Numbered from the stretch's first letter, positions 18,784 to 27,991 are shown. The stretch: DNA of 64,000 nt from CAVRAZ01 sp963719135 (GCA_963719135.1 CAVRAZ010000008.1:46603-110602), one strand, 5' to 3'. Program-made: numbers and translations. Notes: generated by a model not told the origin, from the sequence alone.

Positions 18784-19038
18784 GACGTCCCCGGAATTCA
18801 TTTTCTGAAGCATTTGTTCTTAGCGTTTTTAGGTGCAAACAGGAGTGAGTATCGTACCTACCCCATTTGACAGTTTAGCTGAAGTATAGTACCCGTGAAC
18901 CCCGGATGCAAGGAGGGCCCGTTACCCGTCGGATTGAGTCCGTTGATGCTCAACTAACCGCAAAAATAATGCCATGCAGGCATGCGAAATCGGCGGAACG
19001 CCAGGGTCCGTTTGATCGCATCCAAGCCTGATCATCAA
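16630..19038. repeat. 2.4-kb direct repeat, right copy
   Basis: Second copy of 8940–11346 in direct orientation. The offset is 7691 bases at the 3' side, 7689 beyond the frameshift and 7688 upstream of the start codon. The right boundary at about 19038 coincides with the left edge of a transposase remnant. Confidence 0.9.
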
Positions 19039-19039
19039 A

Positions 19040-19281
19040 TGACGGGGCTCCTCCCATTAGTCCGTGGGTACCACTTGCCAATGCATGATCGCAACGGCAT
19101 CTTCCAGTCCCGACTCGATCAACCCATTACGCGCATCGGGCTGCACGCGCTTAGGACACCGCCTCGAACGCCACGGGCGAACAGCCTCTGTGAACGCGTG
19201 ATCGGAACACTCTGCCGGGAATGTCTGGATTTCCTGATTCCGCTGACGGAAACTTGCGTGCGCACCGTTCTGAAGCACTGA
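19040..19281 (+). pseudogene. Integrase-core transposase 3' fragment
   Basis: The plus strand reads MHDRNGIFQS, ITRIGLHALRTPPRTPRANS and CERVIGTLCRECLDFLIPL. This is the end of an rve-type (DDE) transposase with the last catalytic Glu in the ERVIGT motif. The N-terminal DNA-binding part and the first two catalytic acids are missing. Its left edge abuts the 2.4-kb duplication. Confidence 0.8.
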
Positions 19282-19291
19282 TGCATTAGGC

Positions 19292-19323
19292 GGCGGGTTT
19301 GTTCGAAGTGAGACAAACCCGCC
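19292..19323 (-). terminator. Terminator hairpin after FG-GAP copy 3
   Basis: Same 11-bp stem and loop as the hairpin after copy 2, 12 bases past the stop at 19335. Confidence 0.7.
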
Positions 19324-19334
19324 CTGCCAAACAC

Positions 19335-22300
19335 TTAATTACAGGCCGAAGTAGTATTCAGATCCAGATCCAGGTTGGCCGTCCCTAATGCCGCGCGTCC
19401 CGCACCGACATACACAGGCAACGCCGGCCCCACCGGTGTGTAACACCCACCCGCTGCGGGAACGAAGTCAATCCCGTCCAGTCCGGTATTCCAGATGTTC
19501 AACTGATAGCTCAGTTGGTTCGGGTCGGTGGTGACGTCCAGCACGTCGCTTGATTCGACGCTGACCGGTGTCAGAGCGACCAAGCCACCGGGCGAGGCCA
19601 CAGTGCCCTGGAATGTCAGGCTGGTCGGCGTGCCGCCTCCGGTAACACGGAGGTGCCACTGGTTGCTGCCGTTGCAGTCCTTCCAGATGAACGTCGCGCG
19701 ATCGACCGAATTGCTGAAGGCCGGTTGGCCGCAGACACTGATCACCACAGTGCCGTCGTCCGCGGGATTCAGCGGGTCTGTGCCATTGTTCACTTCGTCG
19801 CCGTCATTGACACCGCCGCCGTCCGTATCCGGGTTGTTCGGATCGGTACCCAGCGCCGCTTCCTGGGCGTCGGTCAGGCCGTCGCCATCGGTGTCCACCG
19901 CGCCGGCGCAAGCGTGCAAGTTAGTCAGGTTCAGCGTGGAAGAAACCGCTGGTACGCGGTTGACGCCGAGGTAGACCGGCAGGTCAGGCGAGGTGGGCGT
20001 GAAACAGGCGTCGGTGCTTGGCGTGAAATCGACGCCGTCGACGCCGGTGTTCCAAACGTTCAGGGTGTAGGCGAGCGCGTTGGGGTCGGTCGTCGTGTCC
20101 AGCACATCGCTTGCCTCGAGGCCGACTGGGGTGAGGTTGGCAACACCGCCTGACGACTGGATCGTGCCTTGATAGGCCAGTCCGGTGCTCGATCCGCCGC
20201 CGCTCACCCGCAGGTGCCAGCGATTACTCCCGTCGCAGTCCAGCCACAGGAACGTCGCCCTGTCAGTTGAACCGCTGAACGTGGGTGCGCCACAAGCATC
20301 GGCCGGGGTGTTGGCGTCGTCAGCGGGATTGAGCGGATCCGTGCCGCGGGCGACCTCGGTACCGTCGTTGATACCGCCGCCGTCCGTATCCGGGTTGTTC
20401 GGATCGGTACCCAGCGCCGCTTCCTGGGCGTCGGTCAGGCCGTCACCGTCGGTGTCGACGCTGCCGGGACCGCGATCCACCAACCGCGTGATGGCACCGC
20501 CCTGGGTCAGCCGGTACAGACCGTCCGCGTTCACCCCGGTGTAGTTGTCCTCGGTGCCGTTCGGCCACACCACCCGCACATCCGCCGTGGTGTTGCCCGC
20601 CAGGCCCACGTGGATGCGCATGAAGTTCTGCGACCAGCGGTGGTAGCCGCCGTTCTGTTCCCGGTACTGCGTCTTGCCGCCCGCCGTCACATACACCTTG
20701 GCGCCGATCGCGTCCCGGTTGTCCTGCACACCCTGCAGGTCGAACTCCAGCCAGTGATTGCCGCTGCCGGTGTTGTGGAACAGCTGCTTCGGGCCACCCT
20801 CATACAGCGGACGCATGTTCAGGCCGTTGGACACGAAGGCATCCATGTAACCGTCGATGTCGTAGTCCGCCGTGATCACGCTTTCGCTGGTACCCGCATT
20901 GTTGCCCACCGCCGCCCCGAGCAGACCCGCCACACCGGCATTCGGCACCTGGGTGAAGGTCCCGTCACCGTTGTTCCGGTAAACGATGTTGGCGATGTTT
21001 TCCGCGCCCCCCGAACAGGCCAGGAAGATATCTTCGTCCATGTCGTTGTCGAAGTCCGCCACCGCCGCGCTGCGACACAGAATCTTGCCGCCCAACCCGC
21101 TGGCCGTGGTCGCGTCGACATACCCCGACGGCGAACTCAGCAACAGCATCGGCTTCTCCGGCTTGTCCGCGTCGGTCTGTCCGACCAACTGCACGTTGGT
21201 GATGTCCTGCGTGGAGTTGACCCCCACCCAGTTATAGTTGTAATTGCTGCCGCTGACACCATCGGGATCCTTCGTGTAGACCGTCCAGGTCTGCTGGGTC
21301 TGGTCATAGCCGATGTTCAACCCCAGCGCATCGGTGCGCAATCCCCAGTTGGCCGAATCCGCCGGGTCCAGCGTGAACGTCAGACCGGTCGGGTGCCAGC
21401 CGCTGGCACCGATACCGATCATCGTCGGGTCACCCTGTTTGTTATCGTTGTTGCCGGCGCGCATATCCGCCCGCACACTCAGCACGCCGCTGCTCTTGAA
21501 GGTCACATACTTGACGTTGCCCGCCGCGGAGATCATGGTCATCTCCACGTTGTTGGAATTCGCCTGCACCGCACTGGAACTGCGTTCCGAACCGATCACC
21601 AGGAAGAGATCCGGCTTGCCGTCGCCGTTGAAGTCGCCCGTCGCCACGTCGTCGACCCGATCCACCTGGGGCAGGACACTGGTCACATCCAGCACCGTGG
21701 TGGTGGTGCCGTTCTTCTGAAACGCGTACACGTTGCCCGGCCACGACGCGTTGCGCGGGCCGCAGATGAACTCCAGGCCCGGATGGGTTGGATCAACGTC
21801 CGCCAGGTTCGCGAACGAACCGTCGTTCTGGCAGTTGATAGACACTTTCTTGGACGTATTGAAAGTGCCGTTGCTCTGCTGCGGGAAGAAGGCCGAACGA
21901 TACAGCGCGACTATCGCCACGTCGAGGCGGCCGTCGCCGTTGTAGTCCAGAAAGATCGGCTGGCGGAACCCGCCCTCCTTGAGGTCCGTACCCACTGACG
22001 ACGACATATCGGTGAGCAGACCGCCGTTGTTCTGCAGATAGACATCCGGCGCGGTACTGATGCCCAGGAACAGATCCTGGTCGCCGTCGTTGTCGAAGTC
22101 GCCAAAGGTCGTGCCGTGGTAATCGACATTGGAACGACCGCCGGTCCAGCCCTTGATGTGGGATACGTCAACCGTGTGGGAGACATCCTTGAACGTGCCG
22201 TCCGGCTGATACTCGAACAACACCGCGCGCTCGCGGTGATCGGCACAGAACATGTCAGGATAATAGTCCCCGTTGAGATCCCCCCAGTCCGCACCCCAAG

Positions 22301-22424
22301 TCTCCGTCGCACTGCTGGCAACGCCGGACTGCACGCTCACATCATCAAAGGTAATCGCGGCCGCCACACCCTGGGCAACCAAACTCAAACCGAAAAATAC
22401 ACAAAGACCCCCTAGACGAAACAT
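19335..22424 (-). CDS. FG-GAP/VCBS–UnbV secreted protein with two type-3 calcium repeats and two C-terminal domains (copy 3)
   Basis: ATG 22424 is preceded by GGAGG at six bases. The signal peptide is MFRLGGLCVFFGLSLVAQGV. FG-GAP repeats (DLNGDYYPDMFCADH, DFDNDGDQDLFLGIS, DYNGDGRLDVAIV, DFDNDMDEDIFLACSGG) span residues ~30–530 and the UnbV domain lies at ~585–655. Then come a thrombospondin type-3-like repeat (DTDGDGLTDAQEAALGTDP), one C-terminal domain, a second type-3 repeat, and a second domain ending SACN. At 1029 residues it is the longest of the four. Calcium binding by both the FG-GAP loops and the type-3 repeats is expected from the families. Function is unknown; a secreted matrix or adhesion role would fit the polysaccharide context. 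It is closest to copy 4 in its N-terminal part. Confidence 0.9.
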   Translation of the reverse strand: MFRLGGLCVFFGLSLVAQGVAAAITFDDVSVQSGVASSATETWGADWGDLNGDYYPDMFCADHRERAVLFEYQPDGTFKDVSHTVDVSHIKGWTGGRSNVDYHGTTFGDFDNDGDQDLFLGISTAPDVYLQNNGGLLTDMSSSVGTDLKEGGFRQPIFLDYNGDGRLDVAIVALYRSAFFPQQSNGTFNTSKKVSINCQNDGSFANLADVDPTHPGLEFICGPRNASWPGNVYAFQKNGTTTTVLDVTSVLPQVDRVDDVATGDFNGDGKPDLFLVIGSERSSSAVQANSNNVEMTMISAAGNVKYVTFKSSGVLSVRADMRAGNNDNKQGDPTMIGIGASGWHPTGLTFTLDPADSANWGLRTDALGLNIGYDQTQQTWTVYTKDPDGVSGSNYNYNWVGVNSTQDITNVQLVGQTDADKPEKPMLLLSSPSGYVDATTASGLGGKILCRSAAVADFDNDMDEDIFLACSGGAENIANIVYRNNGDGTFTQVPNAGVAGLLGAAVGNNAGTSESVITADYDIDGYMDAFVSNGLNMRPLYEGGPKQLFHNTGSGNHWLEFDLQGVQDNRDAIGAKVYVTAGGKTQYREQNGGYHRWSQNFMRIHVGLAGNTTADVRVVWPNGTEDNYTGVNADGLYRLTQGGAITRLVDRGPGSVDTDGDGLTDAQEAALGTDPNNPDTDGGGINDGTEVARGTDPLNPADDANTPADACGAPTFSGSTDRATFLWLDCDGSNRWHLRVSGGGSSTGLAYQGTIQSSGGVANLTPVGLEASDVLDTTTDPNALAYTLNVWNTGVDGVDFTPSTDACFTPTSPDLPVYLGVNRVPAVSSTLNLTNLHACAGAVDTDGDGLTDAQEAALGTDPNNPDTDGGGVNDGDEVNNGTDPLNPADDGTVVISVCGQPAFSNSVDRATFIWKDCNGSNQWHLRVTGGGTPTSLTFQGTVASPGGLVALTPVSVESSDVLDVTTDPNQLSYQLNIWNTGLDGIDFVPAAGGCYTPVGPALPVYVGAGRAALGTANLDLDLNTTSACN

Positions 22425-23282
22425 CACTTACCTCCCCATTCCCGCTTTAATTCCCGTAGCACAAGCCGGAGCCCGTATTAGGGAAAACCGGCACAAGACG
22501 ACCCCTTGCAGGCTTGATGGGGTCCGTTGCTTCCGTTAGTAAAGACAACGCCGTGCACGTGATCGGAGAAGCGCGTGCAGACGGGCTGAAACAACTGAAT
22601 CCCCGTCATGTTCAGAAAGAGTTTTCAGCTTGAAAACTCTTCTGCCACCGATAGCGCGCAATGGTCTCTATGCTTGTTATTTCGCGCTATAGAGAGGCTG
22701 AATGGCGATCGAACTCAGACTGCTCTAGACGATGTCTGCTAACCATATCACTTAGGCATCGAAATGTTCAACAATCCGTTTGTATCGGGCCGGAGATCCA
22801 ATCCCTGTCTCGCGGGGAAGGCATGGGTCACGCCGTGTGCAGCGGTGACCAGATCGCTCAGTGTTTTTAGCAACTGACTGAAATCTCCTAGAAATATTGT
22901 CATAAAGTCGCGCACCGATTCAGGGCATAGACGACAAGTACGTGTGGCTCGCAAGCCCTTCAAATTGCGGTTGCGCAAAGGGCGAGCCCGGCCCAGCGGG
23001 GTCATTGCATTAACGATTCTAATCAGCACGGACTTTTTACCCTGGTCGCCCTACTGGTCGTCCAAGTAATCGAGCGGAATTGTATCCCTGGCTACCGCGT
23101 TGCCGTCATTCGACGCCACTATCATGATCACCAAGTTCGGCTGATCGATCCGAGTCAAGTCGAATATCCAGCCCACGTCAAACAAGCTTGGCACGTGGCA
23201 GCTAACGATCGCTGACACAACTATTAATAGATTTGTTGAAATCCAGCGGATGCCTCGGCCGTTCAAGAGACCCATTTGGGGT
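22425..23282. other. Intergenic stretch of about 860 bases
   Basis: Contains a perfect 10-bp inverted repeat at 22618–22640 (AGAGTTTTCA, loop GCT, TGAAAACTCT) of unknown role. Minus-strand frames reading LGDFSQLLKTLSDLVTAAHG (~22800) and WISTNLLIVVSAIVSCHV (~23230) look protein-like, but I do not recognise them and they lack good starts. Confidence 0.35.
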
Positions 23283-23395
23283 GAACAATGACTTCCGAAC
23301 AGAGGCCGAAACGATGAGGAAAGGCAGGGATTGAGGGTGCGGGAAACCCACACCCTCAATCAGATCATGCTGTTACTGGTGATGTCGGCGTATTG
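23283..23395. repeat. Conserved downstream element with a hairpin, copy 2
   Basis: Counterpart of 8565–8679. Here the stem is GATTGAGGGTG (23329–23339) with CACCCTCAATC (23351–23361), 11 perfect pairs, flanked by the same GAACAGAGGCCGAAACGA and ATCATGCTGTTACTGGTGATG blocks. Confidence 0.5.
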
Positions 23396-23401
23396 AATGA
23401 A

Positions 23402-23426
23402 GGGGCGGCTGAAACAACCCCGCCCC
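23402..23426 (-). terminator. Hairpin after FG-GAP copy 4
   Basis: GGGGCGG and CCGCCCC arms around an 11-base loop, 10 bases past the stop at 23436; the diverged counterpart of the hairpins after copies 2 and 3. Confidence 0.5.
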
Positions 23427-23435
23427 GCCAAACAA

Positions 23436-25961
23436 TTAATTACAGGCCGAAGCAGTATCCAGATCCAGGTCCAGGTTGGCCGTCCCCAGTGTCTTACGCT
23501 GCGCACCCACGTAGACAGGCAGCGCCGGCGCGACCGGCGTATAACAGCCTCCGGCGGTGGGAACGAAATCGATCCCGTCCATACCGTTGTTATAGACGTT
23601 CATCTGATAGCTCAGCGCGTCCGGGTTGGTGGTAACGTCCAGCACGTCGCTTGCCTCGATGCTGACCGGTGTCAGAGACACCAAACCACCGGGCGAAGCC
23701 ACGGTTCCCTGAAACTTCAGGTTGGTTGGTGAACCGCCCCCGGTGACGCGCAGGTGCCATTGGTTGCTGCCGTTACAATCTTTCCAGATGAACGTTGCGC
23801 GATCAGCCGAATTGCTGAAGGCGGGTTGGCCGCAAACACTGACCACCACATTGCCGTCGTCAGCGGGATCGAGCGGATTGGTGCCATTGGCCACCTCAGT
23901 ACCGTCATTGACACCACCGCCGTCCGTATCCGGGTTGTTCGGATTGGTACCCAGCGCCGCTTCCTGATGGTCGGTCAGGCCGTCGCCGTCGGTGTCTTGG
24001 GTGTTATGATCCACCAGCCGCGTGATGGCACCGCCCTGGGTCAGCCGGTACAGCCCGTCCGCGTCCACCCCGGTGTAGTTGTCCTGGGTGCCGTTCGGCC
24101 ACACCACCCGCACATCCGCCGTGGTGTTGCCCGCCAGGCCCACGTGGATGCGCATGTCGTTCTGCGACCAGCGGTGGTAGCCGCCGTTCTGTTCCCGGTA
24201 CTGCGTCTTGCCGCCCGCCGTCACATACACCTTGGCGCCGATCGCATCCCGGTTGTCCTGCACACCCTTCAGGTCGAACTCCAGCCAGTGGTTGCCGCTG
24301 CCGGTGTTGTGGAACAGCTGCTTCGGGCCACCCTCATACAGCGGACGCATGTTCAGGCCGTTGGACACGAAGGCATCCATGTAACCGTCGATGTCGTAGT
24401 CCGCCGTGATCACGCTGTCGCTGGTACCGGCGTTGTTGCCCACCGCCGCTCCGAGCAGACCCGCCGCACCACCGGCGTTCGCCACCTTGGTGAAGGTCCC
24501 GTCACCGTTGTTCCGGTAAACGATGTTGGCGATGTTTTCCGCACCGCCCGAACAGGCCAGGAAAATGTCCTGATCCATGTCGTTGTCGAAGTCCGCCACC
24601 GCCGCGCTGCGACACAGAATCTTGCCGCCCAACCCGCTGGCCGTGGTCGCGTCGACATACCCCGACGGCGAACTCAGCAACAGCATCGGCGTCGCCGGCT
24701 TGTCCGCGTCGGTCAGACCGACAAACGTCACGTTGGTGATGTCCTGCGTCGAGTTGACCCCCACCCAGTTATAGTTGTAATTGCTGCCGCTCACGCCATC
24801 GGGATCCTTCGTGTAGACCGTCCAGGTCTGCTGGGTCTGGTCATAGCCGATGTTCAACCCCAGCGCATCGGTGCGCAGCCCCCAGTTGGCCGAATTCGCC
24901 GGGTCCAGCGTGAACGTCAGACCGGTCGGGTGCCGGCCGCTGGCACCGATACCGATCATCGTCGGGTCACCCTGTTTGTTATCGTTGTTGCCGGCGCGCA
25001 TATCCGCCAGCACACTCAGCACGCCGCTGCTCTTGAAGGTCACATACTTGACGTTGCCCGCCGCGGAGATCATGGTCATCTCCACGTTCTTGGAATTCGC
25101 CTGCACCGCACTGGAACTGCGTTCCGAACCGATCACCAGGAAGAGATCCGGCTTGCCATCGCCGTTGAAGTCGCCCGTGGCCACGTCGTCGACCCGATCC
25201 ACGTGGGGCAACACACTGGTCACGTCCACCACCGTGGTTTTGCCGCCGTTCTTCTGAAACGCGTACACGTTGCCCGGCCACGACGCATTGCGCGGGCCGC
25301 AGATGAACTCCAGGCCCGGATGGGTCGGATCGACGTCCGCCAGGTTCGCGAACGAACCGTCGTTCTGGCAGTTGATAGACACTTTGTTGGACGAATTGAA
25401 AGTACCGTTGCTCTGCTGCGGGAAAAACGCCGAAGACCTCAGCGCAACAACCGCCACGTCGAGGCGACCGTCGCCGTTGTAGTCAAGAAAAATGGGCTGG
25501 CGGAGCCCGCCCTCCTTGAGGTCCGTACCCAGGGACGACGACATATCGGTGAGCAGACCGCCGTTGTTCTGCAGATAGATGTCCGGCTCGGAACTGATGC
25601 CCAGGAACGAATCCTTGTCGCCGTCGTTGTCGAGGTCACCAAAGGTCGTACCATGGTAGTCGACGTTGGAACGCCCGCCGGTCCAGCCTTTGATGTGGGA
25701 CAGGTCAACCTGGTGGGACACATCCTTAAACGTGCCGTTCGGCTGATACTCGAACAACACGGCGCGCTCGCGATGATCGGCTACGAAGATGTCGGGGTAA
25801 TAGTCCCCGTTGAGATCCCCCCAGTCCGCACCCCAGGTCTCCGTCGCACTGCTGGCAACGCCGGACTGCACGCTCACATCATCAAAGGTAATCGCGGCCG
25901 CCACACCCTGGGCAACCAAACTCAAACCGAAAAATACACAAAGATCACTGGGACGCAACAT
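23436..25961 (-). CDS. FG-GAP/VCBS–UnbV secreted protein with one type-3 repeat and one C-terminal domain (copy 4)
   Basis: 841 residues from ATG 25961, with GGAGG ten bases upstream. Signal peptide MLRPSDLCVFFGLSLVAQGV. FG-GAP repeats span residues ~30–530 (DLNGDYYPDIFVADH, DLDNDGDKDSFLGIS, DFNGDGKPDLFLVIG, DYDIDGYMDAFVSNG). UnbV lies at ~585–655 (NGGYHRWSQNDMRIHVGLAG). A type-3-like calcium repeat follows (DTDGDGLTDHQEAALGTNP), then one copy of the shared domain (WKDCNGSNQWHLRVTGGG) ending ASACN. It is an intact frame. It differs from copy 3 mainly in lacking one repeat-plus-domain module. It is first on the minus strand of the tandem set, with its own ribosome site and a long leader, so it is probably transcribed alone. 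Confidence 0.9.
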   Translation of the reverse strand: MLRPSDLCVFFGLSLVAQGVAAAITFDDVSVQSGVASSATETWGADWGDLNGDYYPDIFVADHRERAVLFEYQPNGTFKDVSHQVDLSHIKGWTGGRSNVDYHGTTFGDLDNDGDKDSFLGISSEPDIYLQNNGGLLTDMSSSLGTDLKEGGLRQPIFLDYNGDGRLDVAVVALRSSAFFPQQSNGTFNSSNKVSINCQNDGSFANLADVDPTHPGLEFICGPRNASWPGNVYAFQKNGGKTTVVDVTSVLPHVDRVDDVATGDFNGDGKPDLFLVIGSERSSSAVQANSKNVEMTMISAAGNVKYVTFKSSGVLSVLADMRAGNNDNKQGDPTMIGIGASGRHPTGLTFTLDPANSANWGLRTDALGLNIGYDQTQQTWTVYTKDPDGVSGSNYNYNWVGVNSTQDITNVTFVGLTDADKPATPMLLLSSPSGYVDATTASGLGGKILCRSAAVADFDNDMDQDIFLACSGGAENIANIVYRNNGDGTFTKVANAGGAAGLLGAAVGNNAGTSDSVITADYDIDGYMDAFVSNGLNMRPLYEGGPKQLFHNTGSGNHWLEFDLKGVQDNRDAIGAKVYVTAGGKTQYREQNGGYHRWSQNDMRIHVGLAGNTTADVRVVWPNGTQDNYTGVDADGLYRLTQGGAITRLVDHNTQDTDGDGLTDHQEAALGTNPNNPDTDGGGVNDGTEVANGTNPLDPADDGNVVVSVCGQPAFSNSADRATFIWKDCNGSNQWHLRVTGGGSPTNLKFQGTVASPGGLVSLTPVSIEASDVLDVTTNPDALSYQMNVYNNGMDGIDFVPTAGGCYTPVAPALPVYVGAQRKTLGTANLDLDLDTASACN

Positions 25962-26562
25962 ACATGACTACCTCCGAACTCACGTTCGAAACTGATTTGA
26001 TTTGTATTCCCCAATACGAGCTGGAGCTGATGATTACTGCTTGAATGGCTGGTCCATATCAGCCCCGAAGGAACGGGACCCTTCGGATAATGCTTCCGTT
26101 GCCACCCCCTTAATAATACCGAGCAAGTCACAACCGCTCTCATCAAAAAAATCTGGCCGAACTGTAGTGATTATTTCCTGGACCGTAAGTCTAGGTTAGA
26201 GAAATACAGAATGTAAAGCGTCTTTTAATTTGCCCCACAAATAAATTCTTTGTATCTTGACATATCAAATGTTTATCTGAACTCAGCAGATCCTAAGCCT
26301 GCCTAATCTAGTGTAAAGTTTTTCGTCATTTGATTATTCAGCCCGGCCATGCCGACCGCCTCGTTTGGTGCAGGCACGCCTCTCGATTTCCACGGGATGC
26401 GGTTCAAAGAAGCTGACATTTCCCAGCGGACCCACCACCAAAACCGGACGCGGTTCAATTATTTCTCAACCCGGATGCCGATGATATCTCCGGCCACCGG
26501 GCGAGTCTGCGTCGCAAACCTCCCGGTGCTTCAGAAGTACCACATGGCATGAGACGTAAACG
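25962..26562. other. Divergent intergenic region between FG-GAP copy 4 and the lipoprotein glycosidase
   Basis: About 600 AT-rich bases that should hold the promoters of both divergent genes. A TTGACA occurs at 26258 but no convincing -10 box at 17 bases. No coding sequence seen. Confidence 0.4.
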
Positions 26563-27983
26563 ATGAACCGGTCAGCGAGACTCTTCAAAGCACTGTTGAC
26601 ACTTTGTCTGCTCGGACAGCTGACAGCCTGTGGTGGGGGCAGTGGAAGCGCCGCCACACTAAGCAAGTCCGCTGCCCCGCGGGCGATCAAACAGTCAACG
26701 CCAGTAGCCATCGTCAGTGGCAGAAGTCACAGACCACGAACTCCACTGTTCAATCAACCGCCGGGAATACCCCCCCTAGACTGACCGGCACCCCCCGGGC
26801 AGCCATTACAGTTGGTGACCAATACAGCTTCAAGCCCGCTGCGTTTGACGCCGAGGGCGATACCTTGGTTTTCAATATCCGGAACTGCCCCGGATGGCTC
26901 GCCTTCAATGCCGCTGACGGCAGCGCGTCCGGCACGCCGACCACAGCTGATATCGGTACCGATAGTAACATCGTTATTACCGCATCCGATGGAACCGACA
27001 GCGCGTCCATGGGCCCTTTCAGCATCGTTGTCAACGATGTTGCAAAGGTCCAGACAACGACCCGGAAATACAACCCCGGCCACTACATTGACCTGCTCAG
27101 ATACGAGACACTCAGTACGCGGAGCGACAGTTACTTTACCGACGCGATGAGAGCCGGTGTCACCGGGTTCCAGGTTCATTACTACTGGCGCGACCTGGAA
27201 CCGGCGCCTGGCGTGTACGATTTCTCCCGCATCCAGCACGACCTGGACCTGGCGTCCAGCCAGGGCCTGCACCTGATCGTTATGCCGGCTGACAAGACTT
27301 TCAAGCACGAATCACCGGTGCCGGATTACCTGGCCAAATACATGCTGCCTAACAGGCCAGGTGGCTACACCGTAGAACGCTGGCAACCCTATGTCATCGA
27401 TCGCTGGGTCAAGCTGGTACAGGCCATGGGCAAACAGTTTGACAGTAACCCTTACTTCGAGGGCGTTTCCACCGGAGAAACTGCACTGGGCATTGACAAT
27501 GCCGTGTTAACCGCCAACGGCTATACCCCCGAAATCTATCGGGATGCGCTAATCGATATGCTGCAGCGTTCCGCTGAAGTCGTGCCCACCTCCCGTGTAT
27601 TCTGGTTCATGAACTTCTTCCCCATGCGCCAGGACTACATCGCCCAGGTTGCGAGTGCTGTCGCACCGTTCGGCGTAGCGATGGGCGGTCCCGATATCCT
27701 GCCGGACAATTCGTCGCTCACCCAACTGGCCTACCCGTTCTACGACCAATTCCAGGGCAGCATGCCGCTCTTCTGCGCCGCCATGCCGGACAGCTACACG
27801 CACGTGCACAAGGACACGTCATTCCCCACCAAATACTGGACCATGCAGGAGCTGTTCCACTTCGCACGCGACAAGCTGCATCTGAACTACATATTCTGGA
27901 CCAGCGTGCCCAACTCTTCCACGGCCTACGACACGTACGACGCCTACCCGGTTATAGAGAATAACCCGGCGTTCAACCTGTAA
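26563..27983 (+). CDS. Glycoside-hydrolase-like lipoprotein with Ig-like domain; frameshift near the N-terminus
   Basis: ATG 26563 starts a lipoprotein signal peptide with lipobox (LLTLCLLGQLTACGGG); Cys would be lipidated, placing the protein on the outer membrane. That frame closes at 26784. The rest lies in another frame, so one indel between about 26710 and 26776 is needed; the run of seven C at 26770–26776 is the likeliest site. Next comes a putative-Ig domain (TGTPRAAITVGDQYSFKPAA) and, from about residue 165, the glycosidase domain. The latter is paralogous to the gene at 2244: NPGHYIDLLRYETLS, DLEPAPGVYDFSRIQHDLDL, FEGVSTGETALGIDN with a candidate catalytic Glu, and VFWFMNFFPMRQDYI. 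It lacks the shared repeat domain of its relative. Clan GH-A is likely; family unassigned. Confidence 0.75.
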
Positions 27984-27991
27984 TTCGGATA

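Noticed and set aside
23754..25967. A 737-codon open frame on the plus strand opposite FG-GAP copy 4, with similar long frames opposite copies 1 and 3
   Set aside because: Mirror image of a GC-rich coding strand: low-complexity His/Arg/Val-rich translation, no ribosome site, no family match, and the minus strand has clear domains.
26563..26784. Programmed ribosomal frameshift in the lipoprotein glycosidase
   Set aside because: No slippery heptamer with a downstream structure was seen; a run of seven C and similar breaks in many other genes make a simple indel more likely.
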